Origin: CAZDWZ01 sp964509425
Lineage (GTDB): Bacteria; Bdellovibrionota_C; UBA2361; SZUA-149; CAZDWZ01
Assembly (NCBI GenBank): GCA_964509425.1
Contig: CAZDWZ010000003.1
Span: forward strand, 248,001-312,000
DNA length: 64,000 bases
Direction of reading: 5' to 3'
The notes under the pieces are model-generated. The model saw nothing but the letters and a program-made list of their open reading frames with translations, was not told where the DNA came from and searched no databases. This document shows positions 1 to 8,322 of this stretch, in pieces. Position 1 is the stretch's first letter. Each line of letters starts with the position of its first letter. A program made the position numbers and the translations under genes.

Positions 1-157
1 GATTGTTTCCTCGAGACTCTTCCCAAAGATTATATTCCCCGTGGAGGGAACTGGCTCTAGACGGACAATTCGGAAGTCCGTCGATTGTCGATTCAAAAAT
101 TTGGTTTGGTGTGTTTCGGCGGCGGCCGCGGTGAGGGACTATTCGCCTGAGCAAGAC

Positions 158-649
158 TTAAATCCAGCTTTTCGATTCACGTTTCTTTTGGATTATCGAC
201 TGTTCGAAGAGCTCATCGAGTCTCGAGGCCCATTGGTCGGCCGGGAGTGGTGGAAGACTTTCATCGCTAATGAGCTTGTGCATCGCATCGTTCTTGAACT
301 CCAAGTCGGCGTTTGCGAGCACCGTGGCCTTCGCGATGTCCTTGGGCTCATTCGTTGCCACTAACTTGTTTATCAGCTCCAACCGATCTTCCAGAGCTTG
401 AAGAATTCGCTGAATTTCATTCATCGAAGCGTAGATTCCGGCGTGCGCGTTTTGGACATTCGCAAGAACTCCGCGTTCAACCTCTCTGAGACGAATTTGA
501 GTGTTTTGGATCAACTGGCTCAGCACGAATACGCGCCGGTCCAAGTCCTGCCAAAGCTCTGTTCTTTTCACATCCTCCACAACCTTAAACTCCTCAACGA
601 CTCGATCCGGATTTACTGCCTGTCTTAGACTCTCTGGACGCTCAAACAT
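158..649 (-). CDS. Hypothetical coiled-coil protein
   Basis: A 163-residue soluble protein that I do not recognise. It has no signal peptide or membrane segment. Residues about 20-110 are rich in Glu, Arg, Leu and Gln with heptad-like spacing (the RRVFVLSQLIQ and EIQRILQALEDRLELINKL stretches), so a helical or coiled-coil fold is likely. The C-terminal part is also charged and helical. A purine-rich AGAGAGG sits about nine bases before the ATG, supporting this start. The plus-strand frames over the same DNA look random, whereas this frame has normal amphipathic composition. Function unknown; no operon partner lies within the window. Confidence 0.6.
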   Translation of the reverse strand: MFERPESLRQAVNPDRVVEEFKVVEDVKRTELWQDLDRRVFVLSQLIQNTQIRLREVERGVLANVQNAHAGIYASMNEIQRILQALEDRLELINKLVATNEPKDIAKATVLANADLEFKNDAMHKLISDESLPPLPADQWASRLDELFEQSIIQKKRESKSWI

Positions 650-773
650 TACCCGAACCTCTCTAGTTTCTCTCTTCCCTCGAATCCGTAATTTTCGATT
701 ATCTGCCTCAAATTCTCAAACAACCTCGCGAAAGAGTTTGCGAATTCGGACATTGGAAGGCGAGTCGGAAAGA

Positions 774-1847
774 TTACCTCTGAAGCCGGAAGATTCCGTT
801 TGTGGAAGTGTAGAGTATTTCGCCGATAGGAGATTCCTTGAGGTCGAGAATCGGGAGCCCGGATGCCGGAAGGATCACCGCTTCTTCCAGCAACAGTCGC
901 GGCTGGTTATCATCGAAACGGAGACGTTTGATCTGCCCGGTATTAAAATCCGCGAGGAGCAGGGAATCGCGGAGTTCCGGAAACACTCCTCCTTCATAGA
1001 AGGTGATGCCGGTGAATCCGAGTGACGGTGAGACCCGGTAGATCGGCTGAATGAAGTTGGGATCGGTATCGCCGCAAGGGAATCCAGGTCTCCACCCATA
1101 ATTCCCTCCTGGTATGAGCTCGTTAATCTCATCGTCGCAGTCGGGACCATTTTCTGAAACGAACAGGTTCCCGCTCCGAGGATCTTTTGCGATTCCGAAG
1201 ACGTTCCGGAATCCAAATGAAAATACGGGGCTCCCTGGGAATGGGTTGTCGGAGGGAATCGAGCCGTCTTTGTTCAGCCGGAGGATTTTACCGGCGAGCG
1301 AAAGTATCTGTTGGCTCAAGGCTGGATTGTCTGAGTCTCCGGTAGAGATGAAAATGTGATCTTCGTCGTCAAAGGCGAATTTCCCTCCATCGTGACCTCC
1401 CGCCGGGATGTTATCGATGAGAAGGAGAGGTTCGACGCCGGCTCCATTCTGCTCACGGTAACGAATCGCTCGATTACGGAGAGGATGCGGAGTCGTCACG
1501 TATACATAGACCCAGTGGTTTTCTTCGAAGTCCGGGTCGATCGAGACGCCCAGAAGACCCTGAGCAGTTCCAGTCGGCACCGGCAGCGTAACGAACGGCT
1601 GAGCCTGAAGGCCTGTCTCGGCGAGGATTCTCACTGCTCCAGTTTCCAATTCAGTGAAGAATATTCGACCGTCCGGAGCGACGTCGAGGCCTACAATGAA
1701 ATTGGGACTCGAAAAAATGAGTTCAGATCGTAATGTTAGCGGTGTTCCAGGTCCTGAGCCGCCGCCTCCTCCACCGCCTCCGCAACCCGGAAGCGTGACG
1801 AAAGCTAAGAGAATGACGGCGAGGGATTTAAAATAGGAGGTCTTCAT
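774..1847 (-). CDS. PQQ-type sugar dehydrogenase-like lipoprotein
   Basis: Probable exported beta-propeller of the soluble aldose sugar (glucose/sorbosone) dehydrogenase family. The N terminus is a short basic signal peptide ending in LPGC, followed by a long Gly run, so it should be lipidated. Family motifs visible are GLLGVSIDPDFEENHWVYVY, GGHDGGKFAFDDE with ISTGD, and FRNVFGIAKDP with SENGPDCDDEINE and GGNYGWR. Known members oxidise sugars with PQQ in the periplasm; whether this one binds PQQ cannot be told from sequence. I start at the ATG; an in-frame GTG nine bases upstream (1856) is possible. The length of about 357 residues is normal for the family. It is transcribed divergently from the next gene. 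Confidence 0.85.
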   Translation of the reverse strand: MKTSYFKSLAVILLAFVTLPGCGGGGGGGGSGPGTPLTLRSELIFSSPNFIVGLDVAPDGRIFFTELETGAVRILAETGLQAQPFVTLPVPTGTAQGLLGVSIDPDFEENHWVYVYVTTPHPLRNRAIRYREQNGAGVEPLLLIDNIPAGGHDGGKFAFDDEDHIFISTGDSDNPALSQQILSLAGKILRLNKDGSIPSDNPFPGSPVFSFGFRNVFGIAKDPRSGNLFVSENGPDCDDEINELIPGGNYGWRPGFPCGDTDPNFIQPIYRVSPSLGFTGITFYEGGVFPELRDSLLLADFNTGQIKRLRFDDNQPRLLLEEAVILPASGLPILDLKESPIGEILYTSTNGIFRLQR

Positions 1848-1980
1848 AGGCTGCACTTGTCCCGAAAACCTCTATAATGTGTCAATGAGGATCGTCATTG
1901 AAAGGTCGGCCTCAATGATTGCGGGATACTTCGGTTAATGGCAGGGTTTAATTACGACACTTAAACAAAAGCAACGGCAC

Positions 1981-2412
1981 ATGGGTCGGCGTCTGATCCG
2001 AACGGTTTTTCTCCTCAGTATCTCGCTTCTGGCTCCTTCGTGGGCCGCGTCTGCTCATGCTATTTCCGTCTACATTCTGAACTCTCTTCAGCCGAGTGAG
2101 CCGGGGGCGGTTCTCGAAATCACGAGCGTCAAAGGCATCGGAGTTTCGGGAAATCAGAAAATGCTGGTTATGCCGGGTGAGAAAAAAAGAGTTTATGCCC
2201 GCCATGTTACCGGATTTGTCCTCTCGAGAGTTTACGGAGACTTCAAGACCCTCTACGATGTCAAATGCCCGGAGGATGTGAGAATCAAGGATGTTCTCAT
2301 CATCGGACTGAGCGAAATCCAGAAAAACACCGTCGGCGCCGGCTGTGAGGTGATTCGCGAGGGTAAGTGGACGCTCGAGTCCGGCACTTCCTGGCAGCAA
2401 AAGAAAAAATAA
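1981..2412 (+). CDS. Small secreted protein, unknown family
   Basis: A 143-residue protein with a clear signal peptide (RR near the N terminus, a hydrophobic stretch, then probable cleavage after SAHA). The mature part of about 115 residues looks beta-rich, with two cysteines (KCPE and AGCEV) that could form one disulfide, and ends in a lysine-rich tail. I do not recognise the family. The antisense frame across the same DNA lacks any signal or domain, so I prefer this strand. A 119-bp inverted-repeat element begins two bases after the stop codon. Confidence 0.6.
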   Translation: MGRRLIRTVFLLSISLLAPSWAASAHAISVYILNSLQPSEPGAVLEITSVKGIGVSGNQKMLVMPGEKKRVYARHVTGFVLSRVYGDFKTLYDVKCPEDVRIKDVLIIGLSEIQKNTVGAGCEVIREGKWTLESGTSWQQKKK

Positions 2413-2414
2413 GC

Positions 2415-2533
2415 GTAAGTGTCAGCTTTCCCGCACTCTTCGTTGAAACGATAGGAAAAAGTTCATGCGCAGGCACAGACTCGGCTTTTTTCCTATCATT
2501 CCGCCTCGATTGCGGGACAAGCCGAACACTTAC
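2415..2533. repeat. 119-bp element with about 47-bp terminal inverted repeats
   Basis: The two halves are imperfect reverse complements. GTAAGTGT (2415-2422) pairs with ACACTTAC (2526-2533), TCCCGCA (2429-2435) with TGCGGGA (2511-2517), and the GATAGGAAAAA core near 2450-2460 with TTTTTCCTAT near 2487-2496. The middle, about 25 bases, is unpaired. It begins right after a stop codon and could act as a large terminator hairpin, but the size and near end-to-end symmetry also fit a MITE-like element. I see no second full copy in the window. An isolated GTAAGTGT near 35522 is too short to count. Confidence 0.75.
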
Positions 2534-2630
2534 ATAATAAGAAACAATACGTTCGCGGTGATTGAAAGGATCGTGACATAGAGGTCATGATGAATCTGAC
2601 TGTCGAAACGATTGTTATAAAGGAAGATCG

Positions 2631-3008
2631 ATGGCTGCTGAGATGATTCCATTTTTGAGAGTCCTTCATGTTCTCTCTCTCTTTGCGTTGGCGATTCTCA
2701 CAGGGGCGGCTTTTGCCGGAACGCTTCCGGGGCAGAGCGCGGATTCTGTCGCCGCCCGCCGGAAAATTGTTCTCATGTGGTCGGGGATCGCCAGCGTTCT
2801 CATCTTCCTCACGGGCTTCGCGATGCTCGGCATGACCAAATCCGGCTTTCCGTTTTGGGCGATTGTGAAAGTCGCTTGCTGGCTCGCGCTTTCCGCGCTT
2901 GCCGGTTTAGCTTTTCGTCAGCCGAATAATATCAAAGCCTTTTCTTGGATTGCCGGAGCGGCAGCATTCACTGCGCTGGTCATGGTGTTCTTCAGACCGC
3001 ATCTTTAG
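2631..3008 (+). CDS. Small four-helix membrane protein
   Basis: A 125-residue integral membrane protein with four hydrophobic segments (about 8-28, 46-66, 74-92, 103-121) separated by short charged loops. The pattern of an N-terminal FLRVLHVLSLFALAILTGA helix and small size resembles DUF-type CopD/SirB-like small membrane proteins, but no diagnostic residues are visible and I do not assign a family. AAGGAAG lies six bases ahead of the chosen ATG. The stop is six bases before the next gene, so the two are probably co-transcribed. Confidence 0.7.
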   Translation: MAAEMIPFLRVLHVLSLFALAILTGAAFAGTLPGQSADSVAARRKIVLMWSGIASVLIFLTGFAMLGMTKSGFPFWAIVKVACWLALSALAGLAFRQPNNIKAFSWIAGAAAFTALVMVFFRPHL

Positions 3009-3014
3009 TGCCGC

Positions 3015-4136
3015 ATGAGCCCGAGCAGTCCATTGAGGTCAGAACCCACCACTCGATTTGATCCGCCGGAGCATAAAGTGCCGGAGCCTGAAACCGTTGT
3101 GCCGGAGCTTTCGCGCCGCGCGAAGTGGATGCTTGTTATCATAGGGTCGCTGATCGGAATTCTTTTCGGTCTTGTTGCCGGATTCGTCGTAAAACGCGCG
3201 AACGCTCCTGAGCTTCCGGAAGGCAGCTCATTTGAGAATCTCTCCGATTTCCGGAAAGCTCTCTCAGAGAGGGACAGTAGAGATACAAAAGCAGACAGTT
3301 CCGTCAGCCTTCGTTCGATCATCGTGGGCGATCCTTCCGATCAGATTATTTACCGCCTTGCCCCCAACTTGAACCTCAAATTCCAAGAGGTCCCGGTTCG
3401 AACGAACTCTTTCGGAATTCGGGGACCGGAGCGACCTCTGGCCAAGCCGGATGGCGTCTATCGGATCATGCTACTCGGAGATTCGTTCGCGTTTGGTTGG
3501 GGCGTAGAGGAAGATAAAATCTTTGCGACTCGAATTGAAGAGATCTTGAACGAAAGCGGTGGCGTTTCAGGCAAGAAGGTCGAGCTGTTCAACTTCGGTG
3601 TGCCCGGCTACTCGACGTTTCAGGAAGTGGCGATGTTTCAGGACCTCGGCGTAAAGCTGAAGGCCGACGCCGTTCTGGTTTATTTTGTCGATAATGATTT
3701 CGGGTTACCGTTTTTCATCAAAAATTTTGACGGCGTATCGAACGAAATGATGAGCAATCGACATTTCGTCAAGTCTGAGCGGACAGAAGATCCGGAAGTG
3801 CAAAAGAAACGCCGAGAACTTCTTTCCTTACTCGACGCCAATCACGCGCTCAATCGTCTCGCAGATACAGCGAAGGAGATGGGTATCCCTGTTTTCTTTA
3901 CCATTAATCCGGGAAAGAACGCGGAGAAGATGGTTCAGCGACTTTGGGTTTTGCAGAAACGGCCGGACATCAAACATGTTTGGGTGCGGGATCTGTTGCT
4001 GGCCCAAATTGAGTCCGAAAAGATTGACCCAGCGACGCTCACGCTCGCAAACGATCCGCATCCGAGCGCCAAGAAGCACGAGATGCTTGCACAGCTTTTG
4101 GTTCGACGTCTCCGAGAGTCGGGTCTGCCGCGCTAA
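3015..4136 (+). CDS. Membrane-anchored SGNH/GDSL hydrolase-like protein
   Basis: A 373-residue protein with one transmembrane anchor at about residues 38-60 and a periplasmic SGNH-hydrolase domain. Block I is LLGDSFAFGWG (nucleophile Ser near 157), block II is FGVPGYST, and the late Asp-x-x-His block is NDPHPS near residue 350, followed by a final helix. This fold in envelope proteins often carries O-acetyl esterase or transferase activity, or binds polysaccharide; the substrate is unknown. The N-terminal 35 residues are proline-rich and cytoplasmic. It lies six bases after the small membrane protein, and its stop is only 14 bases from the convergent cysteine-rich gene. Confidence 0.8.
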   Translation: MSPSSPLRSEPTTRFDPPEHKVPEPETVVPELSRRAKWMLVIIGSLIGILFGLVAGFVVKRANAPELPEGSSFENLSDFRKALSERDSRDTKADSSVSLRSIIVGDPSDQIIYRLAPNLNLKFQEVPVRTNSFGIRGPERPLAKPDGVYRIMLLGDSFAFGWGVEEDKIFATRIEEILNESGGVSGKKVELFNFGVPGYSTFQEVAMFQDLGVKLKADAVLVYFVDNDFGLPFFIKNFDGVSNEMMSNRHFVKSERTEDPEVQKKRRELLSLLDANHALNRLADTAKEMGIPVFFTINPGKNAEKMVQRLWVLQKRPDIKHVWVRDLLLAQIESEKIDPATLTLANDPHPSAKKHEMLAQLLVRRLRESGLPR

Positions 4137-4150
4137 AATTTAAATTCGGC

Positions 4151-4720
4151 TCAGTCCTCAAGACCGTCAAACTCCTCTGAGCACGATTGCTTGCATGTCT
4201 CGGCGATGCAGTGAAACGTGCATGCCTCTGATCCTGGTTCTCCGGAGCCGCACGTGGAGCGGCAATATGGATCGGCACTGACTTTGCATTGGTCGCAGGC
4301 GTATTTCGGTCGCGGCGCGGATTTCGAGAATCCGGCATCCGGGAGCGTGCATTGATTCGCGCATTTTTGTTTCGCGCACGACTTCCGGCATTTCTCGTAA
4401 TGAGGAGATGCTCGATCGCAGATATCCGGACACCCCTCCGCGAGAATCCTGTTAAGACATTTTTGACATTTCTCTTGCGCGCTATCCAACGAGTTGCTGG
4501 TCGAATACGAAGTCCCTTGGCACTTTTTCTGACACGCGGGTTTGACGCATGCCTGGACGCAGCCGTCGTAGGTCGTTCGATCGGGGGCGTTGTCGCATTT
4601 CGTGGAGCAACTAATGCGCTTCTGAGTTTGGCAATCGGAGCAGGCGTCAGCCTTCGCCTCCTCTCGAACGCCTGCAAGAAGCGCTATCATCAGAAGCAAG
4701 GGGTAGATGAATTTCGTCAC
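4151..4720 (-). CDS. Secreted cysteine-rich protein with three 8-Cys modules
   Basis: A 189-residue protein with a signal peptide cleaved near KADA. The mature part holds 24 cysteines that fall into three tandem copies of one module: C-x2-C-x7/8-C-x3-C-x9/11-C-x3-C-x4-C-x3-C. Copies start near residues 27, 85 and 141, joined by linkers of about 20 residues. Everything except the cysteines varies between copies, which suggests old internal duplication and a disulfide- or metal-stabilised scaffold. I know no named family with this spacing. Charge is high (Lys/Arg with Glu/Asp). Transcribed convergently with the SGNH gene. Confidence 0.8.
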   Translation of the reverse strand: MTKFIYPLLLMIALLAGVREEAKADACSDCQTQKRISCSTKCDNAPDRTTYDGCVQACVKPACQKKCQGTSYSTSNSLDSAQEKCQKCLNRILAEGCPDICDRASPHYEKCRKSCAKQKCANQCTLPDAGFSKSAPRPKYACDQCKVSADPYCRSTCGSGEPGSEACTFHCIAETCKQSCSEEFDGLED

Positions 4721-5081
4721 GCAGTCTCCTGATCGTCCGGCCGGACCTTATCGCTCGTCCTTATAATCCGGGAGGGCTCCATCGGTCCTCATTGAGGTTA
4801 TGAGGATTTCCCCAATAAGTTTGTTGAATTGGGTGAAACCCGAGCTCAATCCGGACGATAGAACCTCTTCACGTTCTATTGTATAGACGGACCGGACCAG
4901 AGGAAAGTAGCTTCCGGAGTCACGTTAGGTGCCAGCTCGGTATATTAGAGTGCTTCTCAAAAGTTTGTCCGTTTGCCGAGAATCACTTTGGTCGGATCCG
5001 CCATATGGGTGACCGGAGCATGCAGAAGAACTTAGGACAGAACTTTCGAGAACTGCTTTAGAGATAGGACGAGGGAGAACG
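4721..5081. other. Intergenic, 361 bp, divergent promoters expected
   Basis: Separates the minus-strand cysteine-rich gene from the plus-strand DUF4397 gene, so two outward promoters should be here. A short hairpin CCTCA/TGAGG occurs near 4787-4805. A 60-codon frame at 4879-5061 has no ribosome-binding site or recognisable composition and I do not call it. Confidence 0.4.
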
Positions 5082-6038
5082 ATGGCGTTTCAATTGAGCC
5101 GGAAAATTGAAGTGGGTGTTGGATCAGTGACGAAGAGAGGCGTGTTCGGATTTTTCGCATTTCTGCTCACGTCGGCGGCGGACGCCTTCGCTCATCCGGG
5201 TCATCCGCATCTCCCGGGGGCATCCGATCACCTTCCCTTTCAGCTTCCCGGCGTGGAAATCGGCATTGGCTTCATGCTCCTCTTCACGGTGCTTGTTCTC
5301 GCTACTTCGTTTATCGAATTCGGAATTCTGATTTACCAAGCTGCAAAGGCAGCGCCGCGAGTCGTCCGGCGCGTTCGCGGTGTCTTGGCCGCATTTGTTT
5401 CACTTTTTCTTCTGAGTGCCTGCTCGAGCGGAGGCGGTGACGAAGGCGGTTCGCCAGGTGGCCGACCATCTGCGCCAGCAGTTCGGATTCTCCACGCGGC
5501 TATCGACGTCGAACCGGTTCGATTGATGTCCCCTGATCTCAGCTCAACCGACGCCCGTTACATGCAGGACAACGTGGGATACGCGACCTTCCCGCAGGGT
5601 CCGCAGAACCTCGTTGTGGAGCGCCGGAATTCGCCCGGCGCTGTCGTCGCTGCAATCTCCGGGCAGATTCAAGATGAAACCTATTACAGCCTCCTTCTCT
5701 CGGGTGAGGCCTCTCAAGATCGCTTTAACCTTCGTCTACTCCCCGAACCCGTCGGACGACCCGAAGCCGGGTTCGGAAGAGTCCAGCTTGTTCACGGCCT
5801 CATCGGGGCGAATACTATTGTCCTCCGCAGCGGCTCATTCACGCTTGGGCCGGTTGAGTTTCGCTCATCGAGCGGGTACGCCGATCTGCCCGCGGGGCCG
5901 CAAACACTGCTTCTCTCGACGAGCGATGGCCGAAACCTCGGATCGGTAACTATTGACCTTGCTGATCGAGGGGAAGCAACCGTGCTCGTCGGTGGATCGC
6001 TCGGCGATGGGGTTATCTTTCGCAGAGTTTATAATTAG
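5082..6038 (+). CDS. DUF4397-type protein with membrane N terminus and internal lipobox
   Basis: A 318-residue protein. Residues 1-38 look like a signal peptide ending AFA, then a His/Pro-rich HPGHPHLPG patch. A membrane helix follows at about 62-86, then a basic stretch, and a second hydrophobic run at about 102-114 ends in LLSAC followed by SSGGG, a good lipobox. The rest (from about 132) contains two beta repeats of the DUF4397 type: VRILHAAIDVEPVRL...GYATFPQGPQNLVV and VQLVHGLIGANTIVL...GYADLPAGPQTLLL. GGGAGAA stands close before the ATG. Either it is one oddly built envelope protein or an ancestral fusion of a small membrane protein with a lipoprotein. Confidence 0.75.
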   Translation: MAFQLSRKIEVGVGSVTKRGVFGFFAFLLTSAADAFAHPGHPHLPGASDHLPFQLPGVEIGIGFMLLFTVLVLATSFIEFGILIYQAAKAAPRVVRRVRGVLAAFVSLFLLSACSSGGGDEGGSPGGRPSAPAVRILHAAIDVEPVRLMSPDLSSTDARYMQDNVGYATFPQGPQNLVVERRNSPGAVVAAISGQIQDETYYSLLLSGEASQDRFNLRLLPEPVGRPEAGFGRVQLVHGLIGANTIVLRSGSFTLGPVEFRSSSGYADLPAGPQTLLLSTSDGRNLGSVTIDLADRGEATVLVGGSLGDGVIFRRVYN

Positions 6039-6870
6039 CCGCTTGTCCAGCAGCCTCGTTTCTGGGCCGCCTTTTCTGCCATGGATCTGTCTCACGAATG
6101 TTTACGCCTTTAGGGTGTGTTGCGCGCTGTCATCTTTTTTCGAAAGGCGGACAAACATCTCGCTTTCTAAATCTTGCGTCCATATTATGAAACACGAAGT
6201 CTTACGATGATTGCACGATATTCCGCGGCAATCGGCGTAGGCTCATCTTTCCGCACTGTGCTCGCTCATAAAAATTGAAACCGTCTCCCGCGGAGGCGCA
6301 CCACTGGTGAGATTCAATATTTATGCGGAACGTTCAGTCGATCCCTCAAACAAATTTTCAACTTGTCATACCAACTGCCGTTCTTCCGGGGACTGGCACC
6401 AAGGCCTCGGCGAACGGCTCGCTCGTTGCGCTCGAGGTGCCAGGACAAGAGGATAATGCTCCTCCCGCGATCAAGGAGAACATCGAAAAAGAGGCATTGA
6501 GATAGCGCGAACCGGCTCGAGCTTGAGTATCACCAACTCAGAAGCGAAAATTCGAGCCGCCGGGTTTTGGACCTCTCTCGCCGTGATTGACCACCGGGAG
6601 TTGAGGTCAGACTACGGCGAGGCGAAGGTCGGCTACACCAACCCAAGGCTTAATGCGGATAAAACCATAATTACGACGCCAGAGAGAATGGACGATCTCG
6701 AGAACTGTGGGGTCAATCGACGTGGAGCATCGAGAACTCGATAGGAAAGTGGGGAAAACGATTCTCTCACTTTCGATGACGGCAAAATGAGACGTCTGAT
6801 TCACGACGAGAGAGGTTGGGAAGTTGAGAGAGCGGCCGTGCCGCGAACACTCCCGGCGAGCGAGGATCCC
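6039..6870. other. Long intergenic stretch, 832 bp
   Basis: No gene that I can support. A 60-codon frame (6323-6505) and a 73-codon frame (6523-6744) lack a convincing ribosome-binding site and domain. Two hairpins lie near the tatC-proximal end: ATCGAG/CTCGAT with a two-base loop near 6728-6741, and GAAAGTG/CACTTTC near 6746-6775. They sit downstream of tatC on the minus strand and may terminate it. The remainder may hold decayed coding sequence or a regulatory RNA; nothing decides this. Confidence 0.4.
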
Positions 6871-7647
6871 CTAGGATTTGTTGACCGCCGGCGAGGCAGG
6901 TATCGGTGCCGGCGTTTCCTTCTTTCGTGCGGCAAAAGCGATTCCGATGCAGAGGGCATAAACTACAAGCAGCGGCACCGCGAGCAGCATCTGGCTTACT
7001 ACATCCGGCGGGCTGAACACACCCGCGACGATGAAAATTCCAACGACAAAATAGCGGACGTAGCGGAGCAAGAACTCGTGCGTGAGCAAGCCGAGTTTTG
7101 CAAAGAAGAAACTGATCAGAGGTAGTTCGAAAACCACGCCGAAAACGAGAACCATTTTCAGCACGAAGCTGAAATACTCGCCCACCCGGATGGCGGGAGT
7201 TACGTTGATCGAAAGAAACTCCTGCGAGAAGAAGTGGAATGCGACAGGCAGCACTGCCTTGAAGCAAAAGAGCACGCCCAGAATGAATGAGAGGCTGGAG
7301 AAAAAGACAAAGGGAAGCGCGAATTTTCGCTCTTTCGGATGCAGGCCGGGAGCCACAAACAACCAAAGCTGGAAAAACGAAAATGGAATTGAAAGTATTA
7401 CGCCGGCACTGATCGCGACTTTCAGCTTACAAAGAAATGCCTCCGAAGGCCCGGTGCCGATCAATTCTAACTTTCCAAATGAGTCGCGAATAGGTCCGGT
7501 AAGCAGAGCAAAAAGTGGTTCGACCCAGTTATACGCAATCGCAGTGCAAATAGTAACGCCGATCAAGGTCCGGAGAATCCGAGTACGCAGCTCTCTTAGG
7601 TGATCGGAGAACGGCATCTCAGCAAAGTAGTCCGGCTTATTCGGCAT
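6871..7647 (-). CDS. tatC: Sec-independent protein translocase TatC
   Basis: The 258-residue polytopic core receptor of the twin-arginine translocase, which recognises RR signal peptides and assembles with TatA/TatB to export folded proteins. Family marks visible are the N-terminal HLRELRTRI, the periplasmic PSEAF loop, and SPPDVVSQMLLAVPLLVVYALCI near the end. Six membrane helices can be traced, with a hydrophilic Pro/Ala-rich C-terminal tail. It follows tatA/B on the same strand after 29 bases, the usual operon order, so the two should be co-expressed. Confidence 0.97.
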   Translation of the reverse strand: MPNKPDYFAEMPFSDHLRELRTRILRTLIGVTICTAIAYNWVEPLFALLTGPIRDSFGKLELIGTGPSEAFLCKLKVAISAGVILSIPFSFFQLWLFVAPGLHPKERKFALPFVFFSSLSFILGVLFCFKAVLPVAFHFFSQEFLSINVTPAIRVGEYFSFVLKMVLVFGVVFELPLISFFFAKLGLLTHEFLLRYVRYFVVGIFIVAGVFSPPDVVSQMLLAVPLLVVYALCIGIAFAARKKETPAPIPASPAVNKS

Positions 7648-7676
7648 CGTGTTTCTCGATCGCGATCGTAACTATT

Positions 7677-8087
7677 CTAATTGACGTTTCCCTTGTGCGG
7701 CCCGCCGAGGGGTGAGCCTTCGGCTCCGGAATTCCCAGGGTCGGATGCTCCTTCCGCGGTGGATTTTTCGGAAGACACAGGCGCCGACTCTATTTTTACC
7801 TCTGTCAAAGGCGCTTTAGGAACATCTGCGCTGTCTAATCTCGGAGTCGCAACGTTCGGAGCTCCGAGATTCTGGGCACTCTGAGGATTCAAGGGCTCCG
7901 ACCGAAGCGTACGCTCGAAATCCTGGATCGGACCTCGAAATTCAGTTTTCATGTCGTCCATGGACCGTCTGAGCTCGGCCATCGTCTTTCCGAGCGTCCG
8001 CGCGAGCTCCGGGAGCTTGTCCGGGCCGAAGACGAGAAGCGCGACAACGAGAATGACCAACACCTCTCCGAATCCCAATCCGAACAT
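7677..8087 (-). CDS. Twin-arginine translocase subunit TatA/TatB
   Basis: A 136-residue protein with the classic layout of one short N-terminal membrane helix (FGLGFGEVLVILVVALLVFG), a PDKLPELARTLGK hinge, an amphipathic helix, and a disordered Pro/Ser/Ala tail. The Glu within the first helix and the LPELAR motif fit TatB as well as TatA. As it is the only such gene beside tatC here, it may be bifunctional or a partner may lie elsewhere. It acts in the inner membrane with TatC. First gene of the tat operon, running away from dnaG, so a divergent promoter region of about 235 bp lies between. Confidence 0.93.
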   Translation of the reverse strand: MFGLGFGEVLVILVVALLVFGPDKLPELARTLGKTMAELRRSMDDMKTEFRGPIQDFERTLRSEPLNPQSAQNLGAPNVATPRLDSADVPKAPLTEVKIESAPVSSEKSTAEGASDPGNSGAEGSPLGGPHKGNVN

Positions 8088-8322
8088 AACAATCCTTGGC
8101 AGCTATCCCTGTGTTTCGAACGTTCTGGTATTAGTATCACAGGCCCAAAAAGGTCGACAGGTCCGGTGGCTTACGCTTTCGAGGGACAAGCCCCACAATA
8201 TTCATATGCCGCGCCCCTTTTACTTTCTGACATCCGGAGAATAAACATAGGCCCCAACCGAAGTTGCTGGTAGAAATCAGCTTTGAAGACCCTGCATCTA
8301 CGCCCGTCGAAGAGGCTGCGCC

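Noticed and set aside
1948..2400. 150-codon frame antisense to the secreted protein
   Set aside because: The plus-strand frame has a proper signal peptide; this one has none.
6323..6505. 60-codon possible small protein in the long intergenic stretch
   Set aside because: No convincing ribosome-binding site, no signal or domain, and nothing to tell it from chance.
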